From: Acipenser ruthenus
Taxonomy: Eukaryota; Chordata; Actinopteri; Acipenseriformes; Acipenseridae
Length of the DNA stretch: 64,000 nt
NCBI RefSeq assembly: GCF_902713425.1
Contig: NC_081201.1
Span: 15,658,862-15,722,861, forward strand
Direction: 5' to 3'
Shown here: positions 1 to 9,360 of the stretch, piece after piece
Numbering within the stretch: the first letter of the stretch is position 1
Layout of the letters: each line of letters begins with the position of its first letter
Position numbers and translations under genes: made by a program
Notes under the pieces: model-generated
What the model saw: only the letters and a program-made list of their open reading frames with translations
The model's database searches: none
Told to the model about the DNA's origin: nothing

Positions 1-936
1 GTCATTGGCCCCGACCAGGCTTGTGGTGTCCCAGAGAGGTCCATCACCGATATTTTAATGTTAACAAGGGACATTCTGGCTTATTCTAGAGAACGGAACC
101 ATCCCCTCTGCCTGTTCAACCTTGACCAGGAGAAGGCGTTTGATAGGGTAAGCCATGAATATATGTACAAAGTGATGGACCAGATGAAATTCGCTCCTGG
201 ACTTAGGGAGTGGGTTAAAACTATCTATACAAACATTAGTACCCGAGTCTTGGTGAACAGACACCTGACTGGTAAAATATCTATCCAGTCAGGGGTCAGA
301 CAGGGTTGACCACTATCCCCACTGCTATATGTCGTGTGCATTGAACACCTCCTGCAGGCAATTCGTAGGGATACCAATATAATTGGTTTCCAGCTGCCTG
401 GATCCAACGGGGTCCAGGTCAGAACAACAGCACATATGAACGATGTGTCACTCATTTGCACTCAGTAATGTCCACTCATTTGCCTCAGTAATGTCCAGAA
501 GGATATAGCATGGAACACCGTCCACAGTTCACTCCCCACTCGAGCGTTCATGTTCAGGAGGGGACTAGCCCAAGTAGAAACATGCCCCTATGCAAAGTGC
601 CGCAAGAGAGAAACACCAGCCCATATCTTCTGGGAGTGTGATGTGGCTGGCAGTGTCTGGCTCTCTGTCTCTGTCTTCCTAAACAGGTTTGCTGACACGG
701 CCAAGATGACCGCAGCTAAGTGCGTTTGGCGTGTCATCAATGTTGTCAAGCAGATCCTGTGGGAGGGCCGTAACGTCTGTGTCTACCACAAGCAGCAGCT
801 AGACACTATCACCACGACCAGAAGGGCACAAACTCTTATCAAGGACTTTGTAATTCTGGACATCCGGACCCTCGGGAAGGACAAGGCCTGCGCGGAGTGG
901 AGGATCGCCGGACTTCAGGACGTGAAGATGGAATGA
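1..936 (+). pseudogene. S1 ORF2 remnant (reverse transcriptase and C-terminus)
   Basis: The translation shows the RT motif-A region (FNLDQEKAFDRV at about 115-150) and SGVRQG near 290-309. A stop (TGA) replaces the cysteine codon of RQGCP at 307-309. A large internal deletion at about 463-475 removes the YMDD box and thumb. Reading resumes at about 475-550 with the C-terminal zinc-knuckle segment CPYAKC..H..WEC and ends at 936. In S4 the same protein is 1147 aa, so this fragment cannot be active. The 5' portion lies outside the window. Confidence 0.85.
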
Positions 937-1594
937 AGGAAAAAACTGGAACCGCTAGCTCCTAGGAGCGGGACTACGGGGCACCGCTAAGCCTTTTATT
1001 TATTTTGTCATGCCAGCATTCCGCCCTTTTTAGCTGGCATGACCGTTTTTGAACGGTGCCCTGGTTTTATGTAGTCTTTTTGTTTCAGTTTTATGGATTT
1101 TTATTTGATTTATTTTGAATGTTTTATTTGATTTTGTTTTGTTTATGTATCAAAGATTTTTAATGTTAACTATTAAAAGTTACATTTTAAGTGTTTTAAA
1201 ATTTTAGAATTTTAACTCGTTGTTTTATACACTGTCCCTTTTCCCCTATCCCTGTTTTAGTTCTATAGTTTTATTGTTCTGTTTCATGTTCACTTTTGAA
1301 CCTTTTTAGAGAGCACTCCCCGGCCCTCACAAGCACTGTTTTTTTATAGATGGTTCTTTTTTTCCCCCAGTCACTTTTAAAGCAGCACAGGTTTTTTTCC
1401 TTGTTGATTTTAATCTGTGTCTGTTTTAACCATGTACAAAGCACGATTGTCTTGGTGTTTTTAAATGTATTTTAAATGCTTTTAAAACAAAATGTATGTC
1501 TGTATGCATGAATGTCATCTTTAAAAGAAATGTAAAATGAATGAAATGAATGGGTGTAAATGGAAAAAAATGGTAAAATCTCAATAAAAGAGTA
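937..1594 (+). other. S1 3' UTR
   Basis: AT-rich non-coding tail of S1. It holds the palindrome GCTCCTAGGAGC, the outer stem GGGCACCG/CGGTGCCC and the inner stem GTCATGCCAG/CTGGCATGAC found in all S copies. It ends with AATAAA about 10 nt before the junction with the U2 upstream site. No gene is seen here. Confidence 0.8.
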
Positions 1595-1606
1595 TTTTAC
1601 TAAAGA

Positions 1607-1848
1607 CTTCCGTGGAGAGGAGCATTTATGAGTTCAATGCAATTTTTGGCTAGCCCTGCCCCTCGGGTGGGGCTCGACATGGGTTTAAAAGCAGAATGAG
1701 CACAGCAGCGGCGGCCGTGTTAATAATTGGAGCCTGGCACCTTTTTTTTCTCTCTTTTTCCCATTTTTCCCCTCAGTCCAAGAAGCAAGTACCCCGGCAG
1801 CTCCGGCGGCGGCTGCGCCCGGGGCATTTGGTCAAAACCATTGTGGGC
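1607..1848 (+). promoter_or_regulatory. U2 snRNA promoter, unit 1
   Basis: Octamer-like ATGCAATT at 1637-1644 lies 212 bp before the U2 start. A GC-rich Sp1-like stretch (GGGTGGGGCT) follows it. Octamer plus Sp1 site at about -210 to -220 is the known layout of the vertebrate U2 distal sequence element. The segment is preceded directly by S1. Confidence 0.75.
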
Positions 1849-1870
1849 ATCGCTTCTCGGCCTCATGGCT
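1849..1870 (+). ncRNA. RNU2: U2 snRNA 5' fragment, unit 1
   Basis: ATCGCTTCTCGGCC matches the U2 5' end (stem-loop I). Homology stops after about 22 nt, where K1 begins. Its 3' half is missing from this unit because of the deletion that joins K1 to element T. Confidence 0.85.
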
Positions 1871-1953
1871 AATGCTCGGATATTGGTGGCTTGACCGCTG
1901 TATTTGAGGGTCGACTGGATGAGAAGGGCGGTGTACCGAAGGAGCGGGTGAAG

Positions 1954-3263
1954 ATGGCTGCAACCAACGAGGTGAAGAGGACAGCAAGATTTGAGTGGAA
2001 TGGTCCGATTGAAGAAGAGATGCCGGAGAGAGAAATTCATTGAAATGGTTATTTTTCGTTTACTGAAGATCAAGCCTGAAGATATCCTTGGCATCCAAAG
2101 AAACAGAAAAGAAATTCTTCGATGTGGCGATGAAGGGTGAGCTTTCTTTTAAAATGCTTTTGGATAAATGTAAAGAAGAGAAGGAGAACAATCCCTTGTC
2201 AAATTATAAAGTTGAGTCAAGAGCGAAAAGAAAAATCACAGGTTGCTGACAATTAATATGTTTGATATGAATATGTCAAGTGTACAAGTGGAACTTTTCC
2301 TCAGTAGATATGTTAAAATTATATCACCAGCAACATATCGAAGAGATAGATTTGGAATTTGGAATGGGCAGAGGCAGTATCATGTGCTTCTGAAAGAGGA
2401 CGAAGAAGGATTCCAAGGGCTTTTTCACCCACCAGCCTATTTCAAAATAGGAGTAAAAGGATATATTCTATACTCTGGACAACCCTGGTTTTGCAGAAGA
2501 TGTCAAGAAATTTGGACATCCAGAGAGTACCTGTACGAGAATGAAATGCTTAAACTGCAATGAAATGGGACATTTGTCCCAAACCTAAGACATGCAATAA
2601 ATGTGGAGCAACAGATCATTTGTTCAGAAATTGTCCATATGAAAAGAAGACCTATGCAAGAGCGGCACAAGAGTGTGAAGATGTAGTTACCACAGTAATA
2701 AAAGAGTTAAGAGCGTTAGTACCTCCTGCTGTTCAAGAGGATAAAGCGGAAGGGATGGGAACACCAAGTGATTCTGCACTTCTTGAGGGGTGTAATGTGG
2801 TCAGTGGAGAAGTGGAGGAGGCCGGAGAATGGAGAAAGAAGACCGCGATGGAACACAAGACGGAACAATAATTCCAGACACTATTGTGCCAGGAACATCA
2901 GCGTCATGGGAAGAGAAAATGGAGGCGGAAGATGAGAAGGAGGGAAGATGGAGTATTGCAAAAGGTGTTGGGAAAAGAAAATTAGATGAAGGTGGTGAAA
3001 CGAGCTCGATTGAAAGCACTAACGACTATAATGCGTTGTACTAACCAGACTCGCCTGCTATCTCCGATGTGTCTTTGGACGTGGAGTGCAGGGATCTGCC
3101 GGAGTTTTCTTCATCTGCGGAGGAAGAGAGGTCAGGGACGGAAGACACATCAGGAGAATATCTGGGAAAGAAAGATGTGGAAGGTTTTAAAGGGACAACA
3201 GGGTTCGTGAAAAACCCAAACGATGAACAGAAAGAGAAAGAAGAAAAAATGAGATTTGTTTAA
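1954..3263 (+). pseudogene. K1 ORF1 (nucleic-acid-binding protein), broken
   Basis: Tx1-group ORF1 proteins bind the element RNA. The reading starts at an ATG (1954) giving MAATNEVKRTARFEWNG, which aligns with the K3 ORF1 start. It shifts frame several times. The middle shows the conserved stretch ending in YSGQPWFCRRC, and a CCHC knuckle CNKCGATDHLFRNC is visible at about 2590-2635. The acidic tail runs to about 3263, just before ORF2. At least four frame breaks; not functional. Confidence 0.75.
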
Positions 3264-3271
3264 CCTTTTTA

Positions 3272-5423
3272 ATGAAGGCTTACAAATTTGTTTCTTTAAA
3301 TGCAAGAGGAATAAGAGAGTCTGATAAAAGGAAGACTTTGTTTTATTCTCTTTCAAAAATGGATTTTGAGGTGGCTTTTCTCCAAGAGTGCCATCTGAAA
3401 GACACTGAGGACTGCAAACGTTTTGAATCTCAATGGGATGGGGGAAAATCCATATGGAGCATTGGGAATGTTCACGCAGATGGGGTAGGTTTATTATTTA
3501 AAGGTGGAGATTACATTATTGAAAGTAAAATGAGTATAGTTCCGGGGAGATTGCTTTGTGTTGATGCATTATGGAATGACATAATATTTTGTTTTCTTAA
3601 TATATATGCACCAACAATAAAAAGTAATAGATTAGAGGTGTTTAAAAAATATTTGATTTGTTAGTCACTAATAGAATAATCATTTTGGGAGGGGATTTTA
3701 ATATTAACATGGATGATTTGTTAGACAATAATATTATAATTAAAGATTTTTCTGCGGTTTATTTAAAGAAGGTGGTGGGTGATTACACGTTGGTGGATAG
3801 TTTTAGAGAGTTTAACAAGAAAAATAAGGGCCACACGTGGAGAAACGCAAGAGGGGTGAGCAAAAGATTCGATTATTTTTTTGTAAGTAAGGGATTAGAT
3901 ATTGGTAAACTTGAAATTTTACCGGTATGGCTTACTGATCACGACATGATTATTGTATCAGTGAAGCTAACAGGACCTGGTATTGGGAAAGGGTTCTGGA
4001 AAATGAATACTTTGTATTTAGAAAATCCTGAATTTAAAAGCGAATGGGTTTTGAAGTATAATCTTTTGAAAGAAATGAGATGTGGGTTTGTTAATTTAAG
4101 GGAATGGTGGGAGCATGTAAAGAAAGAAATTAGTTATTTTTGCAAAGAATTTGGGAAAAAAGAAAGGAAAAAAGAGACATGAAATGAATAAATTACAAAA
4201 TAGATTAGAAAAAATGCATACAAAATTGAATGAAGGGGTTCCAGTAAATATGGGAGAATATGAAAGGGTGAAAAAAGATATGAAATATATTATGAATAAA
4301 AAGGTTAAAAATATGATTTTTTTGGCAAATGTGGAAAAGAAAGAGAAAGACGAGAATGTCAATATTTTTTTCAATGCATAAAAGAAAAAAGGAGTAAATC
4401 TCGAATAACAGAGCTGATTACTGAAAATGGACCTGTGAGTGGGAAGGAGGATTTATTAGATTATGTTCAGAAATTTTATTTGGAGTTATTCAAGAAGAGG
4501 GATATTGATAAGGGGGTGGGAGAGGTATTTCTAAATAATATAAATAGGAAATTAAGTGATGTGGAGAAAATAATTTAGAAAAGGAAATAACAGGAGAAGA
4601 GGTGCAAACAGCACTAAAGTCTTTAAATAATGGGAAGTCACCTGGGTGTGACGGTATTCCCAAAGAGTTTTATGACTGTTTTTGGGATGTAATGGGGGGA
4701 GTTATGACAAACTCAATGAAAACAGGGATAATAAGTTTATTATTTAAAAAGGGAGAAAAGAATTTATTAAAAAATTGGAGACCAGTTACTTTGATTTGTG
4801 TAGATAATAAAATTTTGAGTAAGGTAATTACTAATAGGTTAAAGAAGGTAATGCCAATAATTATTAATGAGGATCAAACGTGTGGGGTAACAGGGAGACA
4901 CAGTGGGATGAATTTAAATTTAATTAGGGACGTGATGAGTTGGGTGGAGGATAGACGTTTACCTTTGTGTATATTTAGTATAGATCAGGAAAAGGCTTTT
5001 GATAGGGTGAGTCACGATTTTTTGTTTCAGATTATGGGGAGGATGAATTTTGGTAGCATTTTTTCGAGTTGGGTGAAAATATTATATAACAAGGTGTTTA
5101 GTAGGGTGAAGGTTAATGGGCATTTGAGTAGAAAAGTGAAGCAGTAGGGTGGAGTGAGACAGGGGTGCCCATTGTCACCCTTGTTATATGTCATATTTAT
5201 GGAGCCTTTTGCAGAGTGTTTAAGAAATGACAAATTCATAGATGGAGTACAGATTCCAGGAAGTAGAGGATAGAGAATCAAAATCACACAATATGCTGAT
5301 GATACGACTTTGTTTTTAACATCTGACGGAGATAGAGAGAAGCATTCAGTTAATTGATTTATATAGTAAAGCTAGTGGGTCTAAGGTCAACTTGAGTAAA
5401 TCTGCCATGATGTACTGTGGTAG
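3272..5423 (+). pseudogene. K1 ORF2 (endonuclease-reverse transcriptase), broken and truncated
   Basis: Starts MKAYKFVSLNARGIRE, the apurinic-type (EEP) endonuclease start. Seen in order: FLQECH (about 3379), NIYAPT (about 3600), GGDFNIN (about 3690), RFDYFFVS, TDHDM (about 3940). The RT follows with SPGCDGIPKEFYDCFW (about 4640), NWRPVTL, FSIDQEKAFDRVSH (about 4970), RQGCPLSPLLYVIF (about 5160) and QYADDTTLF (about 5290). Frameshifts and stops occur between these blocks (about five or more). The C-terminal third is lost at the junction with T. Confidence 0.82.
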
Positions 5424-7232
5424 CTAGGTGTGGTCGACTCTATCGAAAGCCTTCTCTTGATCCAGGGAGACCATTAATACATTCAAATCACAAATATCAC
5501 TTACAGTTAAAAAATCTAATAAAAAATAAGTTATCAAAAATAGAGCGACCCGGTATACAATATGTACCACAGTTCCAATAACTGTTTTTAATCTATTAGC
5601 AATTGTTTTGGATAAAATCTTTAAATCAGAACATAAAAGTGACACAGGTCTCCAATTCTTAAGCTGGCAAAGGTCTCTCTTGGGCAGCAGTGTAACCACT
5701 GCCCTACGGCAGCTAAGAGGCAGTTCCTTGTGGCTGAGGCTCTCTCTCAGAACCTGGAGCAAATCCTCCCCCATTATATCCCCAAAAAATATTATAAAAT
5801 TCTGCTGGCAGTCCATCGATCCCAGGAACCTTTCCGCTGGAGAGCTGCTTGACAGCGGCAGTCATCTCCTGGTGGGTCAGCGGTGCGTCCAGCTGAATCT
5901 GCTCCTCCTCACTGAGGCTGGGTAACCCCTGGAGCAGGCGCTCAGTGTCCTCTAGGTTGCACAGTTCTTTATTATAAAGTTCCTTGTAAAAACGCACCGC
6001 CTCTCTGCTGATTTCCTCCCGGGTGTGCAGTTCTTTCCCACCAGGAGTCCTGATACAGCACAGCTGTCTACTGTCCGCTCTCTTCCTTTCCAGGTTGAAT
6101 AAAAAACTGGTGGGGGCATCCATGTCTCTCAACTCCATGAATCTGGAACGCACAATCACCCCCTTCACTCTTTCCTTCAGCAAGCTCCCCAGCACAAGTT
6201 TCTGCTCTTTTAGGTTCTCCAGGGTCTGTTCTTTAAATTCTGAATTTAAACTTTCCTCTAGGAGGAGGATTTTTGACTCCAGCTCTCTCACGGCTTTGTT
6301 CAGTGACCTGGTTGCATTTATAGTATATTGTTGACAAAAACATTTAATTTGCATTTTGCCAATGTCCCACCACTGTCTTAAATCTTTATACTGTGCTTTT
6401 TCTTTTTTCCAGATTATCCAAAAAAGTTTGAATTGTTGCTTGAATTTTACATCTTGTAATAATTTAACATTGAAATGCCAGTAAGATGTTCTGTGGGGTT
6501 CTGATTGAATTATTACTGTAATTAATAGACAGTGGTGGTCAGAGAGACTAATGGGGATGATTCTTGCTTTGATAAATTTATTTAAATAATTTTTAGAAGT
6601 ATAAAACCGGTCTAGTCTTGCTCTATATACACAGTTTGTGTGATACTGAGACCAGGTGTATTGTCTTGAACTGGGGCGCAGGCATCTCCATATGTCAACT
6701 AGGTCACTGGACTCTAACAATGCAGCCAACTCTCTGGAGGACTGAGGGTGTGGTTCATCATTATTTCTATCAATATTAAAATTAACAGTACAATTAAAAT
6801 CTCCTCCTAGTACCACCACATCGTTGTTATTAATATTAAAAAGAGCTTGCTTTAATTTTAAAAAAAATAAAATTCGTTCCCCCCTCTATTGGGGGCATAA
6901 ATATTAATAAAAACATACACTGTACTGTCCAGCCTAGCTCTTACTTTTAAAATCCTCCCTTTCTTGATTTCATCCATATCTAATAAAACTGCCCCTAGGC
7001 TGGGTTTAAAAAGCACGGCTACTCCTGCACTAGTACTAGCGCCATGACTCATCACGCACAGCCCCTTCCACTCCACTCGCCACGCCTCCTCATTCTCCTG
7101 ATCCGAGTGCGTTTCCTGCAGAAACATCACCCCCTCCTGCTTCTGCTCTAAAAACTCAACTAGCTGCGCCCTCTTAAAAGACTGTCTGCAGCCGTTTAGA
7201 TTAAAAGATACAAAAACGCACCTTTCCATCAT
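5424..7232 (-). pseudogene. T ORF2 (endonuclease and N-terminal RT), truncated
   Basis: From MMERCVFVSFNLNG the endonuclease shows FLQETHSDQ, NIYAPN, GGDFNC (about 6800), RLDRFYTS and LSDHHCL (about 6540). A coiled-coil-like linker follows, then the RT start SSGKVPGIDGLPAEFYNIFW (about 5800), NWRPVSLL (about 5650) and VSLDQEKAFDRVDHT, which ends at the deletion junction. One frame change lies near 6850 and another near 5760. All RT catalytic motifs after motif A are absent. Confidence 0.82.
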
Positions 7233-7376
7233 AGCTAAAAAAACTAACAAACTAAAACAAGTAATAAAAGAAGTTTCATAAAACACAGCCATTTTTAAAC
7301 AAGAGATTTTGAACCACTGTTAAGATCTTTCTTAATTTTCTAAACAATGTTTTTTAATCTATAATGTTTTGGCTGA

Positions 7377-8462
7377 TCAAATTCTTCTATTGTTGCTTTC
7401 CTTGTAATAATGTGAGCGGAGTGGAGAAATAACCTTAAATCTGGGAATAAACTCTATTTCTACTCCCCTTTTCCCTTTTGTTTCTGTCATAAAATCATTT
7501 ACCTGCTCAAGCGTGTATAACTTTTTCTTACTGAAGGGTTGGCTGTCAGGGATGTCTGAGATAAGCGAGGAGTCAGAGTGCTCCCCCTCCATCTCTTCTG
7601 CTCTGTCCTCTCGCTCGCCCCCGAGAATCCGCTCCTCCGCAGCTCCCTCCGACTCCGACACCGGTCTCTGCCTCAGCCGTCACTGTTTCAGGCGGCTGAG
7701 ATTCAGCCAGCGGAGAATCTTGCACAGCGCCCGGCTCACCCTCCACTGTGTTCTCTTCCTCCGCATTGGGAGGGACTGATGCCCCGTCTGGAGCCCGCAG
7801 TCTCCCTGTCTGCACGGGTTCAGAGTTCTGCACTGGCTGAGCTCTGCCATCCGGCAGCTCTGCAGCCTTCTGTTGAAATAGTTTCTTTTTAGCTACTACC
7901 TTGAATGGTTCTTCACCATTCTCAGTAGTAGCTGTATTATCCTCCGAACCCGTCAGTGACAGTTGGTGGTGGTGGTGTTGGTGGTTCTGCTCTGGTTTCC
8001 TTCTGGATCGCTGCCTCCTCGGTCAACACGGGCTCGCTCTGCGGCTGCGGTGCAGGAGCCAACTCTTCCTCCCGCTCACCCCCAACACCCCTGACTTCCT
8101 CCCCGCCAGCATCACCCTGATCCTGTCCTGTTTCTGCTCTAGCCTCCTTTCTCAGGCAGGCTTTTCTCTGGTGTCCCTGTTCTCCACAGTAAAAACACCT
8201 CATCATTTCAGAACTGACAAACACCACCCAATTCATCCCTTCCACATTAAAATTCCAGGCTACATTAATGACTTGATTAGGATCGCCTGCCTTCTAAACG
8301 ACATGACGCGCTTTATTCATCCTTGACGCCGACATAATATTCTCAAACCCCACCACCTCTCCTACTGCCAGCAGACACTCCTCCACCGAAACCCCGGGGT
8401 CAGGCAGGCAATGGACCCTGTGTCAGCGGGTGAGAGCCCCCAGCCCTCCTGAATGAGACCCC
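7377..8462 (-). pseudogene. T ORF1, broken
   Basis: The minus-strand translation has VGFENIMSASRMNKA (about 8370-8310), the conserved N-terminal segment of fish L1-Tx1 ORF1 proteins. It then skips to NVEGMNWVVFVSS and the CCHC knuckle CFYCGEQGHQRKAC (about 8205-8160), so an internal deletion has removed the usual stretch between them. An acidic, proline-rich tail follows and ends at about 7377. Frameshifts are present. Likely an RNA-binding protein when intact. Confidence 0.72.
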
Positions 8463-8609
8463 ATTACGGGATCTCCAAACACACACCACTAACCTACAAA
8501 CAAACAAAACACCCAAAAAGAACAACTAAGTAACTATCAAAACAAAATAAATAAATAAAGTTTTACAATTACCCGGTCCTACCACACCGGCGTTCCACCT
8601 CTCTGCAAG

Positions 8610-9036
8610 GAGAGAGAGAGAGAGAGAGAGAGATATTTTTCCTGCTCTTTTTCTTTTGTTTTTTTTGTTTGTTTCAAATAAGGCAGGCAGGCAGGCAGGT
8701 CTGCCTAACTGATGGACAGCCTGCTCTGCTCACGCAGCAGGCCAGTGTACCCAAAAGGCCTTGCGCTCATGGGAGGAGGAGGAGGAGGAGCGCAGCGGTA
8801 AAGCAGAATCAGAGCTGTTTAGTGGGGCAAGGAGCCCTCGCTTTCAAGGCGGCAGCAGCAAAGCGCCCCTTTGCCGGGACCGAACGGCACTTGCGTTTTG
8901 GGAAGAGTTCCCTGTTTTGTTTTGTTTGGCCTTGCCGCCGGGTAGAGAAGGCCTTTGGGCCGGCCAGAAGGGCTGGGCTGCCAGTAAAGCCACACTCTGG
9001 CTTCTCTTCAGTTCGAATAAATCTTTGGCCTTTTAC
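8610..9036 (+). repeat. U2 array spacer between units 1 and 2
   Basis: (AG)n tract at 8610-8632, then a T-rich stretch, GGCAGGCAGGCAGG repeats and the GC-rich spacer that ends CGAATAAATCTTT. It is nearly the same as spacers of units 3 to 5. Here CCTTTTACTAAAG (from about 9033) runs straight into the promoter with no S element, so this is the empty S target site. No gene is seen; short open frames here recur only because the spacer is repeated. Confidence 0.8.
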
Positions 9037-9052
9037 TAAAGATTTCCGTGGA
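9033..9052 (+). other. Empty S-element target site
   Basis: The uninterrupted junction reads CCTTTTACTAAAGATTTCC. In units carrying S copies this sequence is split: CCTTTTACTAAAGA precedes truncated S5, and TTTACTAAAGATTTCC follows every S1 to S5. It serves as the reference for the pre-insertion site. Confidence 0.8.
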
Positions 9053-9283
9053 GAGGAGCATTTATGAGTTCAATGCAATTTTTGGCTAGCCCTGCCCCTC
9101 AGGGTGGGGCTCGATATGGGTTTAAAAGCAGAACGAGCACAGCAGCGGCGGCCGTGTTAATAATTAGAGCCTGGCACCTTTTTTTTTCTTTTTCCCATTT
9201 TTCCCCTCAGTCCAAGAAGCAAGTACCCCGGCAGCTCCGGCGGGCGGCTGCGCCCGGAGTGTTTGGTCAAAACCATTGTGGGC
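9037..9283 (+). promoter_or_regulatory. U2 snRNA promoter, unit 2
   Basis: Octamer-like ATGCAATT at 9073-9080 (-211) with a GC box (GGTGGGGCT, 9103-9111) next to it forms the distal element. The stretch at 9221-9240 (AAGTACCCCGGCAGCTCCGG, -63 to -44) sits where the PSE bound by SNAPc is expected; the match to a PSE consensus is only by position. The unit is complete and lies directly upstream of U2 nt 1 and K2. Confidence 0.78.
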
Positions 9284-9305
9284 ATCGCTTCTCGGCCTCT
9301 TGGCT
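9284..9305 (+). ncRNA. RNU2: U2 snRNA 5' fragment, unit 2
   Basis: U2 nt 1 to about 22 (ATCGCTTCTCGGCCTCTTGG...), then K2. Compared with the usual vertebrate sequence the loop reads CTCTTGG instead of CTTTTGG. Confidence 0.88.
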
Positions 9306-9360
9306 TACGTCAGGTGTGTGGCATGCCCGCAGCTTGGTCGACAGGGAGAAAGAGAAGGTG

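Larger units (their letters stand above)
1..1594 (+). mobile_element. S1: S-family LINE, 3' part, cut by window edge
   Basis: Near-identical to the RT and C-terminal part plus 3' UTR of S4 (39285-46033). It runs from the reverse transcriptase region, has a large internal deletion at about 463-475, then the C-terminal ORF2 end (stop 934-936) and the 3' UTR to ...CAATAAAAGAGTA. The flank TTTTACTAAAG followed by the U2 promoter is the same 3' junction as in the other S copies. The deletion junction carries a duplicated segment (CTCATTTGC and CTCAGTAATGTCCA each occur twice). It shares with S2 a 45-nt in-frame deletion at about 712 relative to S4. Confidence 0.88.
1871..5423 (+). mobile_element. 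K1: Keno-like LINE in U2, 3' truncated by deletion
   Basis: A Tx1-group LINE inserted in U2 after about nt 22-28, as in the other K copies. GTGGCTTGACCGC near the start is shared with K3 and K4. ORF1 (about 1954-3263) and ORF2 (from 3272) are both broken. The element stops inside the reverse transcriptase, just past a MMYCG motif, where it meets the oppositely oriented element T at about 5424. The 3' end, U2 3' half and 3' box are gone. AT-rich, strongly diverged from K2, K4 and K5. Confidence 0.85.
5424..8609 (-). mobile_element. T: L1-Tx1 (Kibi/Koshi-like) LINE in the (GA)n tract, minus strand
   Basis: An L1-Tx1-type LINE whose 5' end (plus-strand 8609) abuts (AG)n at 8610-8632. This is the microsatellite that follows the U2 3' box in the array. 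Read on its own strand the 5' flank is therefore (TC)n, the known target of Kibi and Koshi elements. Order on the minus strand: 5' UTR (about 8609-8463), ORF1 (about 8462-7377), ORF2 (7232-5424). The 3' part, from RT motif A onward, is missing; T joins K1 by a deletion. Family by motifs; target by its 5' flank only. Confidence 0.75.

Noticed and set aside
7573-8326. Plus-strand open frames (for example 7901-8326)
   Set aside because: Antisense shadows of the T ORF1, which shows recognisable Tx1-type motifs on the minus strand.
8669-9067. Open frames in the U2 spacer (also near 14677, 24508, 39007, 51224, 60204)
   Set aside because: They recur because the spacer is part of the tandem array. 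Lengths and frames change with small indels between units, so they are not under coding constraint.
9064-9360. In-frame N-terminal extension of K2 ORF1
   Set aside because: It would run through the U2 promoter and U2 nt 1-22; the other K copies align from the internal ATG (MA... at 9361).
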